DNA of 7,591 bases from an uncultured Bacteroidales bacterium (GCA_900321845.1 ONXT01000178.1:1-7591), one strand, 5' to 3'; positions 1 to 6,096 are shown, counted from the first letter of the stretch. Notes: generated by a model from the sequence alone, not told the origin. Numbers and translations are program-made.

Positions 1-1573
1 CTTGCGAGTTGTCGGGGAAACGACCGTTGCGCATGTAGCCGGTGCGCCACATTTCTGTGACGTTGCCGTTGAGCCCAATGTGGAAGTCGATGTGTTTGTA
101 GGAGAATTTGGCGGTAGCCCAAATCATCTGCTTATAAATATTGTAGGCATAGTCGTATCCGAACTTGTCGCCCACACCTAAATGAGCGCCGATGTTGTCG
201 AGGTCGTCGTAGAGCAGGGTCGGGTTGTCTGGCGATTCACCATCAGCGTATTTGTCTTCGTTCAACCAATACTCGCCACCGAGCAAATCGTTGATTGTCT
301 TGTAGTTGCGTTGATGATAGCCTCGGATGTCAAGGCCGCCCATCAGCTTGATGTGGTCGGCCAGGTTGGCAACCACGTTCGAGGAACCGGCCATTTGGAA
401 ATGGTCGATGACGCGGTTTTCAATGATGTATTGGGATTGCTCGTGCATTTGGGCGGCCAGTTGGTTGACCTCGTACATGTGATTCCAGTCGAGTTGGCGG
501 AAATCCTCATTGGTGAGCCATTGTTGGGTGTAATAGGCCTGCATAGCTGGGTCGTCGGGGAAATAGCTGGGCAGATATCTGTAGTAGTCGGGGCGTGGAT
601 CCGGAACATCGGCCCAGTTCAGCGAGGTGGTGCTCTGACGGCCGAAGCTGGTCATCAAGTTGCTGGTAATCTGTAGCTTGTTGTTTTCGGGTGTATAATA
701 ATGTGAGAGAAGGATGACCGGTTCGTGCGTGTCGCGGATGCGAGCGTTGCGCTTCTTGCCATCGTACCATCCCCAATTCGCGTTGTAGTAGTGGTCGCCG
801 GTCAGGTCGTAAACCTCCTGCGTGGAGTTGCCTTGCAGGCTCTTCTTGACAGGGGCTCCCCAGACGGAAAGGTTGAGAGCGTGCTCGCTGTTGAAGCGTT
901 TTTCGGCAGAGAGGAAATAGCTGTAGCCGGTGTAGGAGCTGCCGTCAACGTAGTTCAATGCGCTGCCGAAGCGTGTGGAGGCGCAAGCGGCGACCGACCA
1001 GCCGTTCTTCAGCAGACCGGTGGCGTAGGTGAACATCAGACGGTTGTTGTAACTTCTATTTGATAATGAGTAGGTTGCCTTAATCTGTTTGCGGTAGGAG
1101 GAGGCGCGTGTGCTGTAGTTGGTGCTTCCGCCGATGTCGCCGAAAACAAAGGTCGCGGGGTTCAGGTTCAGCACGTTCTCCGGCCATTTGAAAACATTGT
1201 TCAAGCCGCCCCACTGCGAATAGCTCGCTCGACCCGAAACGGCATTCTCCATTTCAATTCCGTTGATGGCAATCGTCTGATACTTAGAGTCATAGCCGCG
1301 GTTCTTGAAATAGGAAATCCCGAAGGCATACGAGGTGTTATTGGTATAGACATCCCTCGATGAGTGAAGCAGCCCCGGAACAAAACCGCCGGTGTTGGAC
1401 TCCGCATCGTCTAAGTTCTCACTGTCGAAAACAGTCTCTTCCGAATATTCCTGATTGACATTGGTGGTGTCATTTTCGCTTTTGTTCTTCTGGTCTTTGT
1501 CCTTCTGAACCTGCGAAAATGCTGGTACACAAATAAATACAATGAGAAATAGTGACAATAGGTATTTCTTCAT
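1..1573 (-). CDS. TonB-dependent outer-membrane receptor, N-terminal part (cut by window edge)
   Basis: An uninterrupted frame runs from ATG at 1573 to the left edge, giving 524 residues with no stop. Residues 1-20 form a signal peptide (MKKYLLSLFLIVF...PAFS, then Q). Residues 21-60 are a polar, acidic linker. Residues about 62-155 look like a TonB plug domain: SRDVY, then YFKNRGYDSKYQTIAINGIEM, then WGGLNN and GDIGGSTNYSTRAS. The rest alternates Tyr/Trp/Asn-rich strands and loops, as in the start of a 22-strand barrel. Such receptors import large or scarce nutrients across the outer membrane using TonB energy. The substrate cannot be read from this part. The CarboxypepD_reg-like domain that precedes the plug in many Bacteroidetes SusC-type receptors is absent. 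A SusD-like partner, if any, would lie beyond the left edge. A TAACTTTG promoter motif lies 32 bases upstream of the start. Family call is firm; subfamily is unknown. Confidence 0.88.
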   Translation of the reverse strand, partial: MKKYLLSLFLIVFICVPAFSQVQKDKDQKNKSENDTTNVNQEYSEETVFDSENLDDAESNTGGFVPGLLHSSRDVYTNNTSYAFGISYFKNRGYDSKYQTIAINGIEMENAVSGRASYSQWGGLNNVFKWPENVLNLNPATFVFGDIGGSTNYSTRASSYRKQIKATYSLSNRSYNNRLMFTYATGLLKNGWSVAACASTRFGSALNYVDGSSYTGYSYFLSAEKRFNSEHALNLSVWGAPVKKSLQGNSTQEVYDLTGDHYYNANWGWYDGKKRNARIRDTHEPVILLSHYYTPENNKLQITSNLMTSFGRQSTTSLNWADVPDPRPDYYRYLPSYFPDDPAMQAYYTQQWLTNEDFRQLDWNHMYEVNQLAAQMHEQSQYIIENRVIDHFQMAGSSNVVANLADHIKLMGGLDIRGYHQRNYKTINDLLGGEYWLNEDKYADGESPDNPTLLYDDLDNIGAHLGVGDKFGYDYAYNIYKQMIWATAKFSYKHIDFHIGLNGNVTEMWRTGYMRNGRFPDNSQ

Positions 1574-1604
1574 ATCGCCTTTTTTTTATTAGAAATTCAA
1601 GCAG

Positions 1605-1612
1605 CAAAGTTA
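1605..1612 (-). promoter_or_regulatory. Putative -7 promoter element for the TonB receptor gene
   Basis: Read on the minus strand the bases are TAACTTTG followed by C, a full match to the Bacteroidetes primary-sigma -7 consensus TAnnTTTG. Transcription would begin near 1600, leaving a leader of about 25-30 bases before the ATG at 1573. The -33 TTTG element is not perfect: the nearest candidate is ATTG at 1630-1633 with a 17-base spacer, somewhat shorter than usual. Motif and spacing to the gene fit; no experimental support. Confidence 0.6.
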
Positions 1613-1770
1613 CAATTTTTTCCTAATCCCAATAGCAAGACAAATCGTTTTTTTTTACATTATTTAATGCGTTTTTCTTGGCTTTTCAAATCATTTTCTA
1701 CTATTCTAACTCACAATTCATTGTTCAAAGATTCTCTTTGTTCTGAAAATAAATCTTGCTTTTTTTTGAT

Positions 1771-1778
1771 TACTTTTG
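1771..1778 (+). promoter_or_regulatory. Putative -7 promoter element for the mpl-pnuC unit
   Basis: TACTTTTG followed by C matches the Bacteroidetes -7 consensus TAnnTTTG. Transcription would begin near 1785, giving an unusually long leader of about 135 bases before the mpl-like start at 1922. I do not see a good -33 TTTG at the expected distance; TTTG at 1737-1740 is too far and CTTG at 1755-1758 too close. The call rests on the -7 motif and orientation only, and a promoter nearer the gene is possible. Confidence 0.45.
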
Positions 1779-1832
1779 CGAGAAAATATAACATGGATCT
1801 CCGAAAAAATACCACCTAACCTCAAAGTGAGC

Positions 1833-1870
1833 TGAATTGTATTGCTTTTCTCATCTCAAATTACAGTTCA
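1833..1870 (+). promoter_or_regulatory. Imperfect inverted repeat in the mpl leader
   Basis: TGAATTGTA at 1833-1841 can pair with TACAGTTCA at 1862-1870, nine pairs including one G-U, around a 20-base loop. Two further pairs are possible outside the stem if one base bulges. It lies between the proposed promoter and the start codon of the mpl-like gene, so it would be transcribed into the leader. It lacks a following T run, so it is not an obvious terminator. A stem this size can arise by chance in an AT-rich region. Confidence 0.25.
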
Positions 1871-1921
1871 TGCATCACTATAAAAGGTGTTTTGGCATAT
1901 AATCAATAATAACAATCCACT

Positions 1922-3271
1922 ATGAAAATTCATTTTATTGCCATCGGCGGGAGTGCTATGCACAATTTGGCTATCGCGCTGCATCTGAAAGGATACGAAG
2001 TGACCGGCTCCGATGATGAAATTTTTAATCCGGCCAAAAGTCGTTTGGAAAAATACGGACTTCTCCCTGACGCGATCGGTTGGAATCCTGATAAAATCAA
2101 CGCATCATTGGATGCTGTCATTTTGGGAATGCATGCCCGTGCCGATAATCCGGAATTGCTGAAAGCGAAGGAATTGGGAGTCAAAATCTACTCCTATCCC
2201 GAATTCTTGTATGAGCAAAGCAAAGACAAATTGCGCATCGTTGTCGGCGGCAGCCACGGCAAGACCACCATCACAGCGATGATTCTGCATGTACTTCAGT
2301 ATCATCATATTAACTGCGATTATATGGTTGGTGCCCAATTGGCAGGCTTCGAAGTGATGGTGAAATTGTCTCATGACGCCAAAATCATGGTGATGGAAGG
2401 GGATGAGTACCTCACTTCGCCCATCGATCGCCGCCCGAAATTCCACCTGTATCGACCGAATGTGGGAATCGTCAGCGGCATTGCCTGGGATCACATCAAT
2501 GTTTTCCCCACTTTTGATATTTATGTGGAGCAGTTCCGCATTTTTGCCAAAATGATTGACAAGCGTTTTATCTATTGTGCTGACGATGAGAATGTTAGAA
2601 AGGTTGGGGAGGAGATAGGCGGCGAAATCGCGGAGCCCTATTCCGTGCATCCGTATGCCATTCATGACGGGATTTCCTATTTGCAGACGCCGAAGGGGGA
2701 AGTCCCCTTGCGCATCTTTGGCAAGCATAATATGTCGAACTTGAATGCGGCGCGCCTCGCCTGCCGCGAAGTCGGGGTGACCGACGAGCAGTTTTATGAG
2801 GCCATACAGTCCTTCAAAGGCGCCTCCAAGCGTTTGGAATTGGTCTTGAAAAACGACAAGGGACTGGTTTACAAGGATTTCGCACACTCTCCGTCGAAAC
2901 TTCGCGCAACCATCCAGGCCGTGCGCGAGCAATTTCCAACCCATAAACTCATCGCTTGTATGGAGTTGCATACTTTTAGCAGCCTTTCGGAGGCTTTCCT
3001 GTGCCAGTACCAGCATGTGATGGACGCCGCGGATACCGCAATCATCTTCTTTGAACCTAAGGCAGTGGAACACAAGAAGTTGCCTCCAATAACTAAAGAG
3101 ATGGTTTATAACGCATTTGCCCGTCCCGACCTGGAAGTCTTTACAACTCCGGAAGAGCTCCACTCGCGCTTATGCCAAATCAAACCGGATAAAACAGTCT
3201 ATCTTTTGATGAGTTCGGGTAATTTCGGCGGTATTGTTTTTGAAGAATTGGCGGATGAATTATTGAATTAG
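1922..3271 (+). CDS. mpl: Mpl-like Mur ligase (peptidoglycan synthetase; UDP-MurNAc:tripeptide ligase type)
   Basis: A complete 449-residue Mur ligase. Mpl joins recycled L-Ala-gamma-D-Glu-meso-DAP tripeptide to UDP-MurNAc in the cytoplasm, using ATP. The N-terminal Rossmann-like domain begins IGGSAMHNLA (8-17) and VTGSDD (27-32). The ATP loop is GSHGKTT (110-116), with Ser in place of the usual Thr. EGDEY (159-163), DRRPKF (169-174) and WDHINVFPTF (189-198) mark the central domain. GKHNMSNLNA (267-276) leads into the C-terminal domain, with KRLEL (303-307) and KDFAHSP (318-324). The E-x-DEY and D-x-R-x-KF pattern fits Mpl better than MurC, which has a different acidic motif here. In Bacteroidetes this close-knit family is usually labelled 'peptidoglycan synthetase', so exact substrate use is inferred. 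The start is the first ATG in the AT-rich leader and matches the family N-terminus. The stop is one base before the next gene. Confidence 0.9.
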   Translation: MKIHFIAIGGSAMHNLAIALHLKGYEVTGSDDEIFNPAKSRLEKYGLLPDAIGWNPDKINASLDAVILGMHARADNPELLKAKELGVKIYSYPEFLYEQSKDKLRIVVGGSHGKTTITAMILHVLQYHHINCDYMVGAQLAGFEVMVKLSHDAKIMVMEGDEYLTSPIDRRPKFHLYRPNVGIVSGIAWDHINVFPTFDIYVEQFRIFAKMIDKRFIYCADDENVRKVGEEIGGEIAEPYSVHPYAIHDGISYLQTPKGEVPLRIFGKHNMSNLNAARLACREVGVTDEQFYEAIQSFKGASKRLELVLKNDKGLVYKDFAHSPSKLRATIQAVREQFPTHKLIACMELHTFSSLSEAFLCQYQHVMDAADTAIIFFEPKAVEHKKLPPITKEMVYNAFARPDLEVFTTPEELHSRLCQIKPDKTVYLLMSSGNFGGIVFEELADELLN

Positions 3272-3272
3272 T

Positions 3273-4022
3273 ATGAAGCCGACATCTTCAGCTTTGCTCA
3301 AGGAAATTCTTGTCAGCACGTTGATTTCGACAGCCATTTATGTCGTCGTCGGCGTGTTGCTGAAGTTGCTGATACCAGGGTTCTTGGATACCGCCAATCC
3401 CGAGAACCATGACCTTCTTACTCTAATTGCTTCATGGATAGGCACTTCCTACATCTTGGCGGTGCGCAATCCGAGCAACTATTTTGCCATCTTGTTGGGC
3501 ATTGTTATGTCTGTGCTGCTCAGTTGGCAGTTCTATCTCCAACATTTCTATGATTTGGCCATCCTCTATCTGTTCGTTTTCGTCCCATGTCAGGTTTTGA
3601 CCTTTTTTATTTGGGTTAAAAACAGCAAGAAGTCTGAAACAGAACCTTTTAACCCTTCTTTTCTGAGTCTGAAAGGCTTTGGGCTTATGCTTTTGACGTT
3701 TGTTGTCCTCTCCTGTGCCGACATTTTCCTGTTGCCTCATGAAGGGAGTGGTTGGGTGGCGGCGTTGAGTGCGATCATTGTGGCTACGAGCGTATTGTGT
3801 AACGTGTTGATGATTAAGAAGAAAACGGATACTTGGTATTTGTGGGTGCTTTACTCACTGGCTGGTTTGGTGCAGTTTTCGGTCACCGCCATCTGGCCGA
3901 CTTTTATTTTGTATATTGTCTTTTTGGTTGTTAATACAGCGGTTTGCGTCTCTTGGATCCGGCAAACGCCTAAAGAGAATTATGGTTGGTTGAAAGCCCT
4001 TTTCAATCAAAAAAAGCCTTGA
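3273..4022 (+). CDS. pnuC: PnuC-like nicotinamide riboside/NMN transporter family membrane protein
   Basis: A 249-residue integral membrane protein with about eight hydrophobic segments, near residues 10-33, 45-64, 69-88, 92-115, 134-154, 160-181, 187-208 and 209-227. The layout and local wording resemble PnuC: an RNPSNYFAILLGIV...SWQFYLQHFYD block, a polar loop (KNSKKSETE) after the fourth helix, then DTWYLWVLYSLAGLVQF and a final ALYxVFLV-like helix followed by SWIRQ. PnuC proteins let nicotinamide riboside or related vitamins enter the cell, where phosphorylation traps them. The substrate cannot be settled by eye; PnuC relatives include PnuT (thiamine) and PnuX (riboflavin), and no riboswitch is seen. 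The protein is slightly longer than many Bacteroidetes PnuC proteins because of an extra first helix. Its ATG sits one base after the mpl-like stop, so the two are almost certainly cotranscribed and probably translationally coupled. Its stop codon lies inside the terminator stem. Confidence 0.75.
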   Translation: MKPTSSALLKEILVSTLISTAIYVVVGVLLKLLIPGFLDTANPENHDLLTLIASWIGTSYILAVRNPSNYFAILLGIVMSVLLSWQFYLQHFYDLAILYLFVFVPCQVLTFFIWVKNSKKSETEPFNPSFLSLKGFGLMLLTFVVLSCADIFLLPHEGSGWVAALSAIIVATSVLCNVLMIKKKTDTWYLWVLYSLAGLVQFSVTAIWPTFILYIVFLVVNTAVCVSWIRQTPKENYGWLKALFNQKKP

Positions 4023-4045
4023 AACGGAATTGCTTCAAGGCTTTT
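4012..4045. terminator. Bidirectional Rho-independent terminator between convergent genes
   Basis: AAAAGCCTTGAA (4012-4023) and TTCAAGGCTTTT (4034-4045) form a perfect 12-base inverted repeat around a 10-base loop. On the plus strand it is followed by a T run at 4051-4057, ending the mpl-pnuC transcript. On the minus strand the A run at 4009-4015 reads as a T run, ending the DUF4476 transcript whose stop is at 4068. The pnuC stop codon (4020-4022) is in the left arm. Confidence 0.9.
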
Positions 4046-4067
4046 GTGATTTTTTTATTTACCATTC

Positions 4068-4889
4068 CTACCTACTGAGTAAGAAATCGTTCAGCTCTTC
4101 TTTGGATGATTTGTATGTGAGCACTGAATTGGCAAGGTAGTAGTTTTCGCGGTCAATACAATGGTCGTAGGCGAACTTCAGATAGTCCAGCCGGTTGTCT
4201 TCGAAGCTGAACAGCTTGGCAATTTCGATAATTTGGTTGACAGACAGGAAAGTGTTGCGTGTGGCCTGCTTTGCAACGCCCATTTTGTCGTCCTCAAATG
4301 CCTGCTGGCTGACCATGTTCTTGATTTGTGAGAACTTTTCTGGTGAGCATCCTTGTGGCACTGGCATTTCCACGATGATGGGTTGTTGCTGTGGGGGAGG
4401 CAGGGGCGTTGGATTATTCTGGAATTGCGGAATCGGGTGATGCCCGCCTTGTCCGTGTCCATGTCCATGATTTGGGGAAGGATTGTTATTCTGCCCCCAA
4501 TTGGGTACGCCATTGGGCAAGTAGTTTATGGTCTCATCAGCCAAGATGTTGAAATTCACATGCTTCAGGAATATTTTGTTCCCGCGGGGAGTATAATCAA
4601 TTAGAAAATTGTTGTTTTGTGGGTTTAGGGAAACCTCCATGGCCGATTCGTTGTTCGACATCACGATGGCAATATCGTAGGTGTCGGCGCGCAGACCATT
4701 CACGCAGATTGACGATGTGGGCTGCATGTTTTGCAGTTTGTCGTTGATATATAACCAGAACTGCTCGAAATTCTGCGATGTGATGATGAGCGAAGCGTTT
4801 CCGTGTCCGGGTCCGCGATTACCGAAGGGTTGCGCTGAGGCAAATCCCAAAAGGGATGCCAATCCGATGATGAATAGTAATTTTTTCAT
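4068..4889 (-). CDS. Exported DUF4476-domain protein
   Basis: A 273-residue exported protein of unknown function. Residues 1-19 are a signal peptide (MKKLLFIIGLASLLGFASA) before QPFGN. Residues about 30-120 are likely beta-rich, including FWLYINDKLQN and a repeated pattern of short hydrophobic strands. Residues 127-175 are a low-complexity linker rich in Asn, Pro, Gly, Gln and His, with a His/Gly cluster at 141-151 (HGHGHGQGGHH). Residues about 181-270 match DUF4476: CSPEKF, then DDKMGVAKQATRN, QIIEIAKLFSFEDNRLDYLKFAYD, DRENYYL and SSKEELNDFL. DUF4476 proteins are widespread in Bacteroidetes and uncharacterised. I chose ATG at 4889 because it begins the signal peptide; a TTG nine bases upstream would add only three residues. 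No promoter motif fits in the short gap upstream, so it is probably read from the preceding gene's transcript through the hairpin at 4901-4926. Confidence 0.88.
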   Translation of the reverse strand: MKKLLFIIGLASLLGFASAQPFGNRGPGHGNASLIITSQNFEQFWLYINDKLQNMQPTSSICVNGLRADTYDIAIVMSNNESAMEVSLNPQNNNFLIDYTPRGNKIFLKHVNFNILADETINYLPNGVPNWGQNNNPSPNHGHGHGQGGHHPIPQFQNNPTPLPPPQQQPIIVEMPVPQGCSPEKFSQIKNMVSQQAFEDDKMGVAKQATRNTFLSVNQIIEIAKLFSFEDNRLDYLKFAYDHCIDRENYYLANSVLTYKSSKEELNDFLLSR

Positions 4890-4900
4890 AAGATACAAAA

Positions 4901-4926
4901 AAGGCTATCAAAAAGATGGTAGCCTT
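4901..4926 (-). terminator. Terminator or attenuator hairpin between two exported-protein genes
   Basis: AAGGCTA (4901-4907) pairs with TAGCCTT (4920-4926), seven pairs, with a 12-base loop that could pair further if two or three bases bulge. Read on the minus strand, the stem runs into TTTTTT at 4902-4897. It begins 18 bases after the stop of the repeat-protein gene (4945) and ends 11 bases before the ATG of the DUF4476 gene (4889). It looks like an intrinsic terminator for the repeat-protein gene. Because it abuts the next start, it would also sit in any transcript that reaches the DUF4476 gene, either limiting its expression or stabilising the processed end. Confidence 0.65.
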
Positions 4927-4944
4927 ATATAATTGATTGATAAA

Positions 4945-5334
4945 TTATTTTGCGGTCTTGTTGGTAGTAGAGGTTGTTTTGGCAGGGGCTGTGGTTTTTG
5001 CGGGAGTAGTACTTGTCTTGGCGGGAGCGGTTGTCTTTGCAGGAGCCGTAGTCTTTGCGGGAGCGGTAGTTTTTGCAGGAGTAGTAGCTTTTGCGGGAGT
5101 AGCGGTAGTAGTCTTTGCAGGAGCTGTAGTTTTTGCAGGGGCAGTGCTGTTAGCGGGAGTTTGTTTGCTGGTTGTCGGAGTAACTTGCTTGGATTCAGCT
5201 GGTTTTTGCTGGGGAGTGGTTTTGACTTGCGTGGTAGTTGTCTTCGATTGTGCGGGTTGTGTTTTTACGGGCTGTTGTGCCATAACTGCAAAAGAGAAGA
5301 ACAGGATGGCCGCGGTCAAGAATAATTTTTTCAT
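4945..5334 (-). CDS. Small exported Thr/Ala/Pro/Lys-rich repeat protein
   Basis: A 129-residue protein with a clear signal peptide (MKKLFLTAAILFFSFAVMA, then Q). The rest is low-complexity: residues 21-62 are rich in Gln, Thr, Pro and Lys, and residues 63-121 hold nine PAK motifs, mostly as TTAPAK hexapeptides. There is no aromatic residue after the signal peptide, no Cys and no acidic residue apart from one Glu, so the mature protein should be disordered and strongly basic. The signal peptide marks this frame as real; other frames on both strands are also open here because the repeat has an 18-base period. I recognise no family. Pro/Ala/Lys-rich tails occur in cell-wall-spanning linkers and in DNA-binding tails, but export argues against the latter. 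The gene follows pcm after 87 bases, with no clear promoter of its own, and is followed by a hairpin. Confidence 0.75.
   Translation of the reverse strand: MKKLFLTAAILFFSFAVMAQQPVKTQPAQSKTTTTQVKTTPQQKPAESKQVTPTTSKQTPANSTAPAKTTAPAKTTTATPAKATTPAKTTAPAKTTAPAKTTAPAKTSTTPAKTTAPAKTTSTTNKTAK
4972..5148. repeat. Degenerate 18-base tandem repeat encoding TTAPAK units
   Basis: The 3' half of the small exported-protein gene consists of imperfect 18-base units, seen on the plus strand as variants of GCGGGAGCGGTAGTCTTT. Nine PAK-encoding copies are present; most are spaced by six codons and one by eight. Synonymous and Ala/Thr changes differ between copies, so the array is diverged rather than freshly expanded. 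In-frame unit gain or loss by slippage is likely. Confidence 0.85.
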
Positions 5335-5421
5335 AATTCAAAAATTTTAGGGTTAATAAAAACGATGTTTAGACCAATAAAACCGCGTGGGTTTAAATTG
5401 TATATCTTGAAAAGTTCTAAG
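5335..5421. other. Short gap between pcm and the repeat-protein gene
   Basis: This 87-base AT-rich gap has a weak five-pair stem, AAACC (5380-5384) with GGTTT (5390-5394) around GCGTG, lying downstream of the pcm stop. It lacks a strong T run on the minus strand, so it is a poor terminator. On the minus strand a near match to the -7 consensus (AATTTTTG) lies only about eight bases before the ATG at 5334, too close to be convincing. The gap may be simply transcribed through. Confidence 0.4.
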
Positions 5422-6096
5422 CTATATTATTCCATTTTGATTGTATTTCACCATATTTTGGAGCATCGGTACGAATTTGAATTCTCCGAAGGACTCGTCC
5501 CTGTATTGGTCTTCGCTGATTTTGGTGATGCGTTTCATCTCTTGCGTGTTTTCTCCGACGGGAATAACCATGATCCCATTGATTTTGAGTTGGTTTAATA
5601 GTTTGGCTGGAATGTTGGGTGCTCCGCAGGTGACGATTATCTTATCGAAGGGGGCTTTGGCGGGCAGCCCTTCGAAACCGTCTCCATAGAAGAATTTTAT
5701 GTCGGGGATTTGCAAGGTTTTTGTCAAGAGGGACCGGGTTTTCCTGAAGAGTTCGATTTGCCGCTCGATGGTGAACACTTTGGCGCCCATGGCCGAGAGG
5801 ATGGCGGCTTGAAACCCTGAGCCGGTTCCGATTTCCAAAACTTTGTCATCCTTTTGGATTTGGAGAAGTTGCGATTGGAATGCGACTGTAATCGGCTGCG
5901 AGATGGTTTGATTGCAACCAATAGGAAGGGGCGTATTCTCATACGCCCTGTCCCATAAAATCGTGTCTTCAATAAATTTGTGTCGCTCAATCTTGTCGAA
6001 GGCCTGAAGCACGTTCTCATCGCTGATACCTTGTTCACGAAGCCACTGAATCAGTGATTTTTTCGCACCTTGCAGGATATAGATTGAGACGTTCAT
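5422..6096 (-). CDS. pcm: Protein-L-isoaspartate O-methyltransferase
   Basis: A complete 224-residue enzyme that methylates L-isoaspartyl residues in aged proteins with S-adenosylmethionine, starting their repair to aspartate in the cytoplasm. Residues 12-41 give the usual N-terminal helices (LREQGISDENVLQAFDKIERHKFI). QTISQP (63-68) is the conserved substrate-side loop. VLEIGTGSGFQAAIL (87-101) is the SAM-binding motif I, followed by the acidic end of strand two (VFTIER, 107-112), GDGFEGLP (138-145) and FDKIIVT (150-156). Length is typical. The ATG at 6096-6094 shares its A with the atpC stop (TAATG), so pcm is the third gene of the atpD-atpC transcript and is probably translationally coupled. 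The first ten residues before GAKKSL are a little longer than in many homologues, but no better start is visible. Confidence 0.95.
   Translation of the reverse strand: MNVSIYILQGAKKSLIQWLREQGISDENVLQAFDKIERHKFIEDTILWDRAYENTPLPIGCNQTISQPITVAFQSQLLQIQKDDKVLEIGTGSGFQAAILSAMGAKVFTIERQIELFRKTRSLLTKTLQIPDIKFFYGDGFEGLPAKAPFDKIIVTCGAPNIPAKLLNQLKINGIMVIPVGENTQEMKRITKISEDQYRDESFGEFKFVPMLQNMVKYNQNGII

Larger units (their letters stand above)
1574..1921. other. Divergent AT-rich intergenic region
   Basis: This 348-base stretch separates the minus-strand receptor gene from the plus-strand mpl-like gene. It is AT-rich, with T runs near 1580-1587, 1649-1656 and 1760-1767. It holds one Bacteroidetes-type -7 motif facing each way and an imperfect inverted repeat near the mpl-like gene. 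I see no convincing gene: the only noticeable reading frame on the plus strand is an eight-codon one starting at 1793 (MDLRKNTT). No clear Shine-Dalgarno sequence precedes either flanking start codon, which is usual in Bacteroidetes. Confidence 0.8.

Noticed and set aside
182..1063. Plus-strand frames at 182-676 and 725-1063, and minus frames at 343-609, 507-776 and 1201-1407
   Set aside because: All overlap the long receptor frame that is open from 1573 to the edge and carries a signal peptide and plug motifs.
1861..1921. E. coli-like -10 (TATAAT near 1898-1903) before the mpl-like gene
   Set aside because: The window is Bacteroidetes, whose primary sigma factor uses TAnnTTTG; AT-rich leaders often contain TATAAT by chance and no -35 is seen.
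2105..3163. Minus-strand frame of 352 codons opposite the Mur ligase
   Set aside because: The plus frame is a full, motif-complete Mur ligase. The opposite frame has no recognisable domains and is a shadow.
4890..4898. TTG at 4898 as start of the DUF4476 protein
   Set aside because: It would put three residues before a standard MKK signal peptide and overlap the hairpin region; ATG at 4889 is the better start.
4972..5148. Possible CRISPR-like array
   Set aside because: Units are contiguous 18-base codon repeats inside a coding frame, without unique spacers.
4937..5350. Plus-strand frame reading as repeated VVFAGA, and another at 4933-5325 reading as Gly/Ser/Cys-rich
   Set aside because: Both are opposite-strand readings of the 18-base tandem repeat, which keeps several frames open. 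Only the minus frame has a signal peptide and a sensible start and end.
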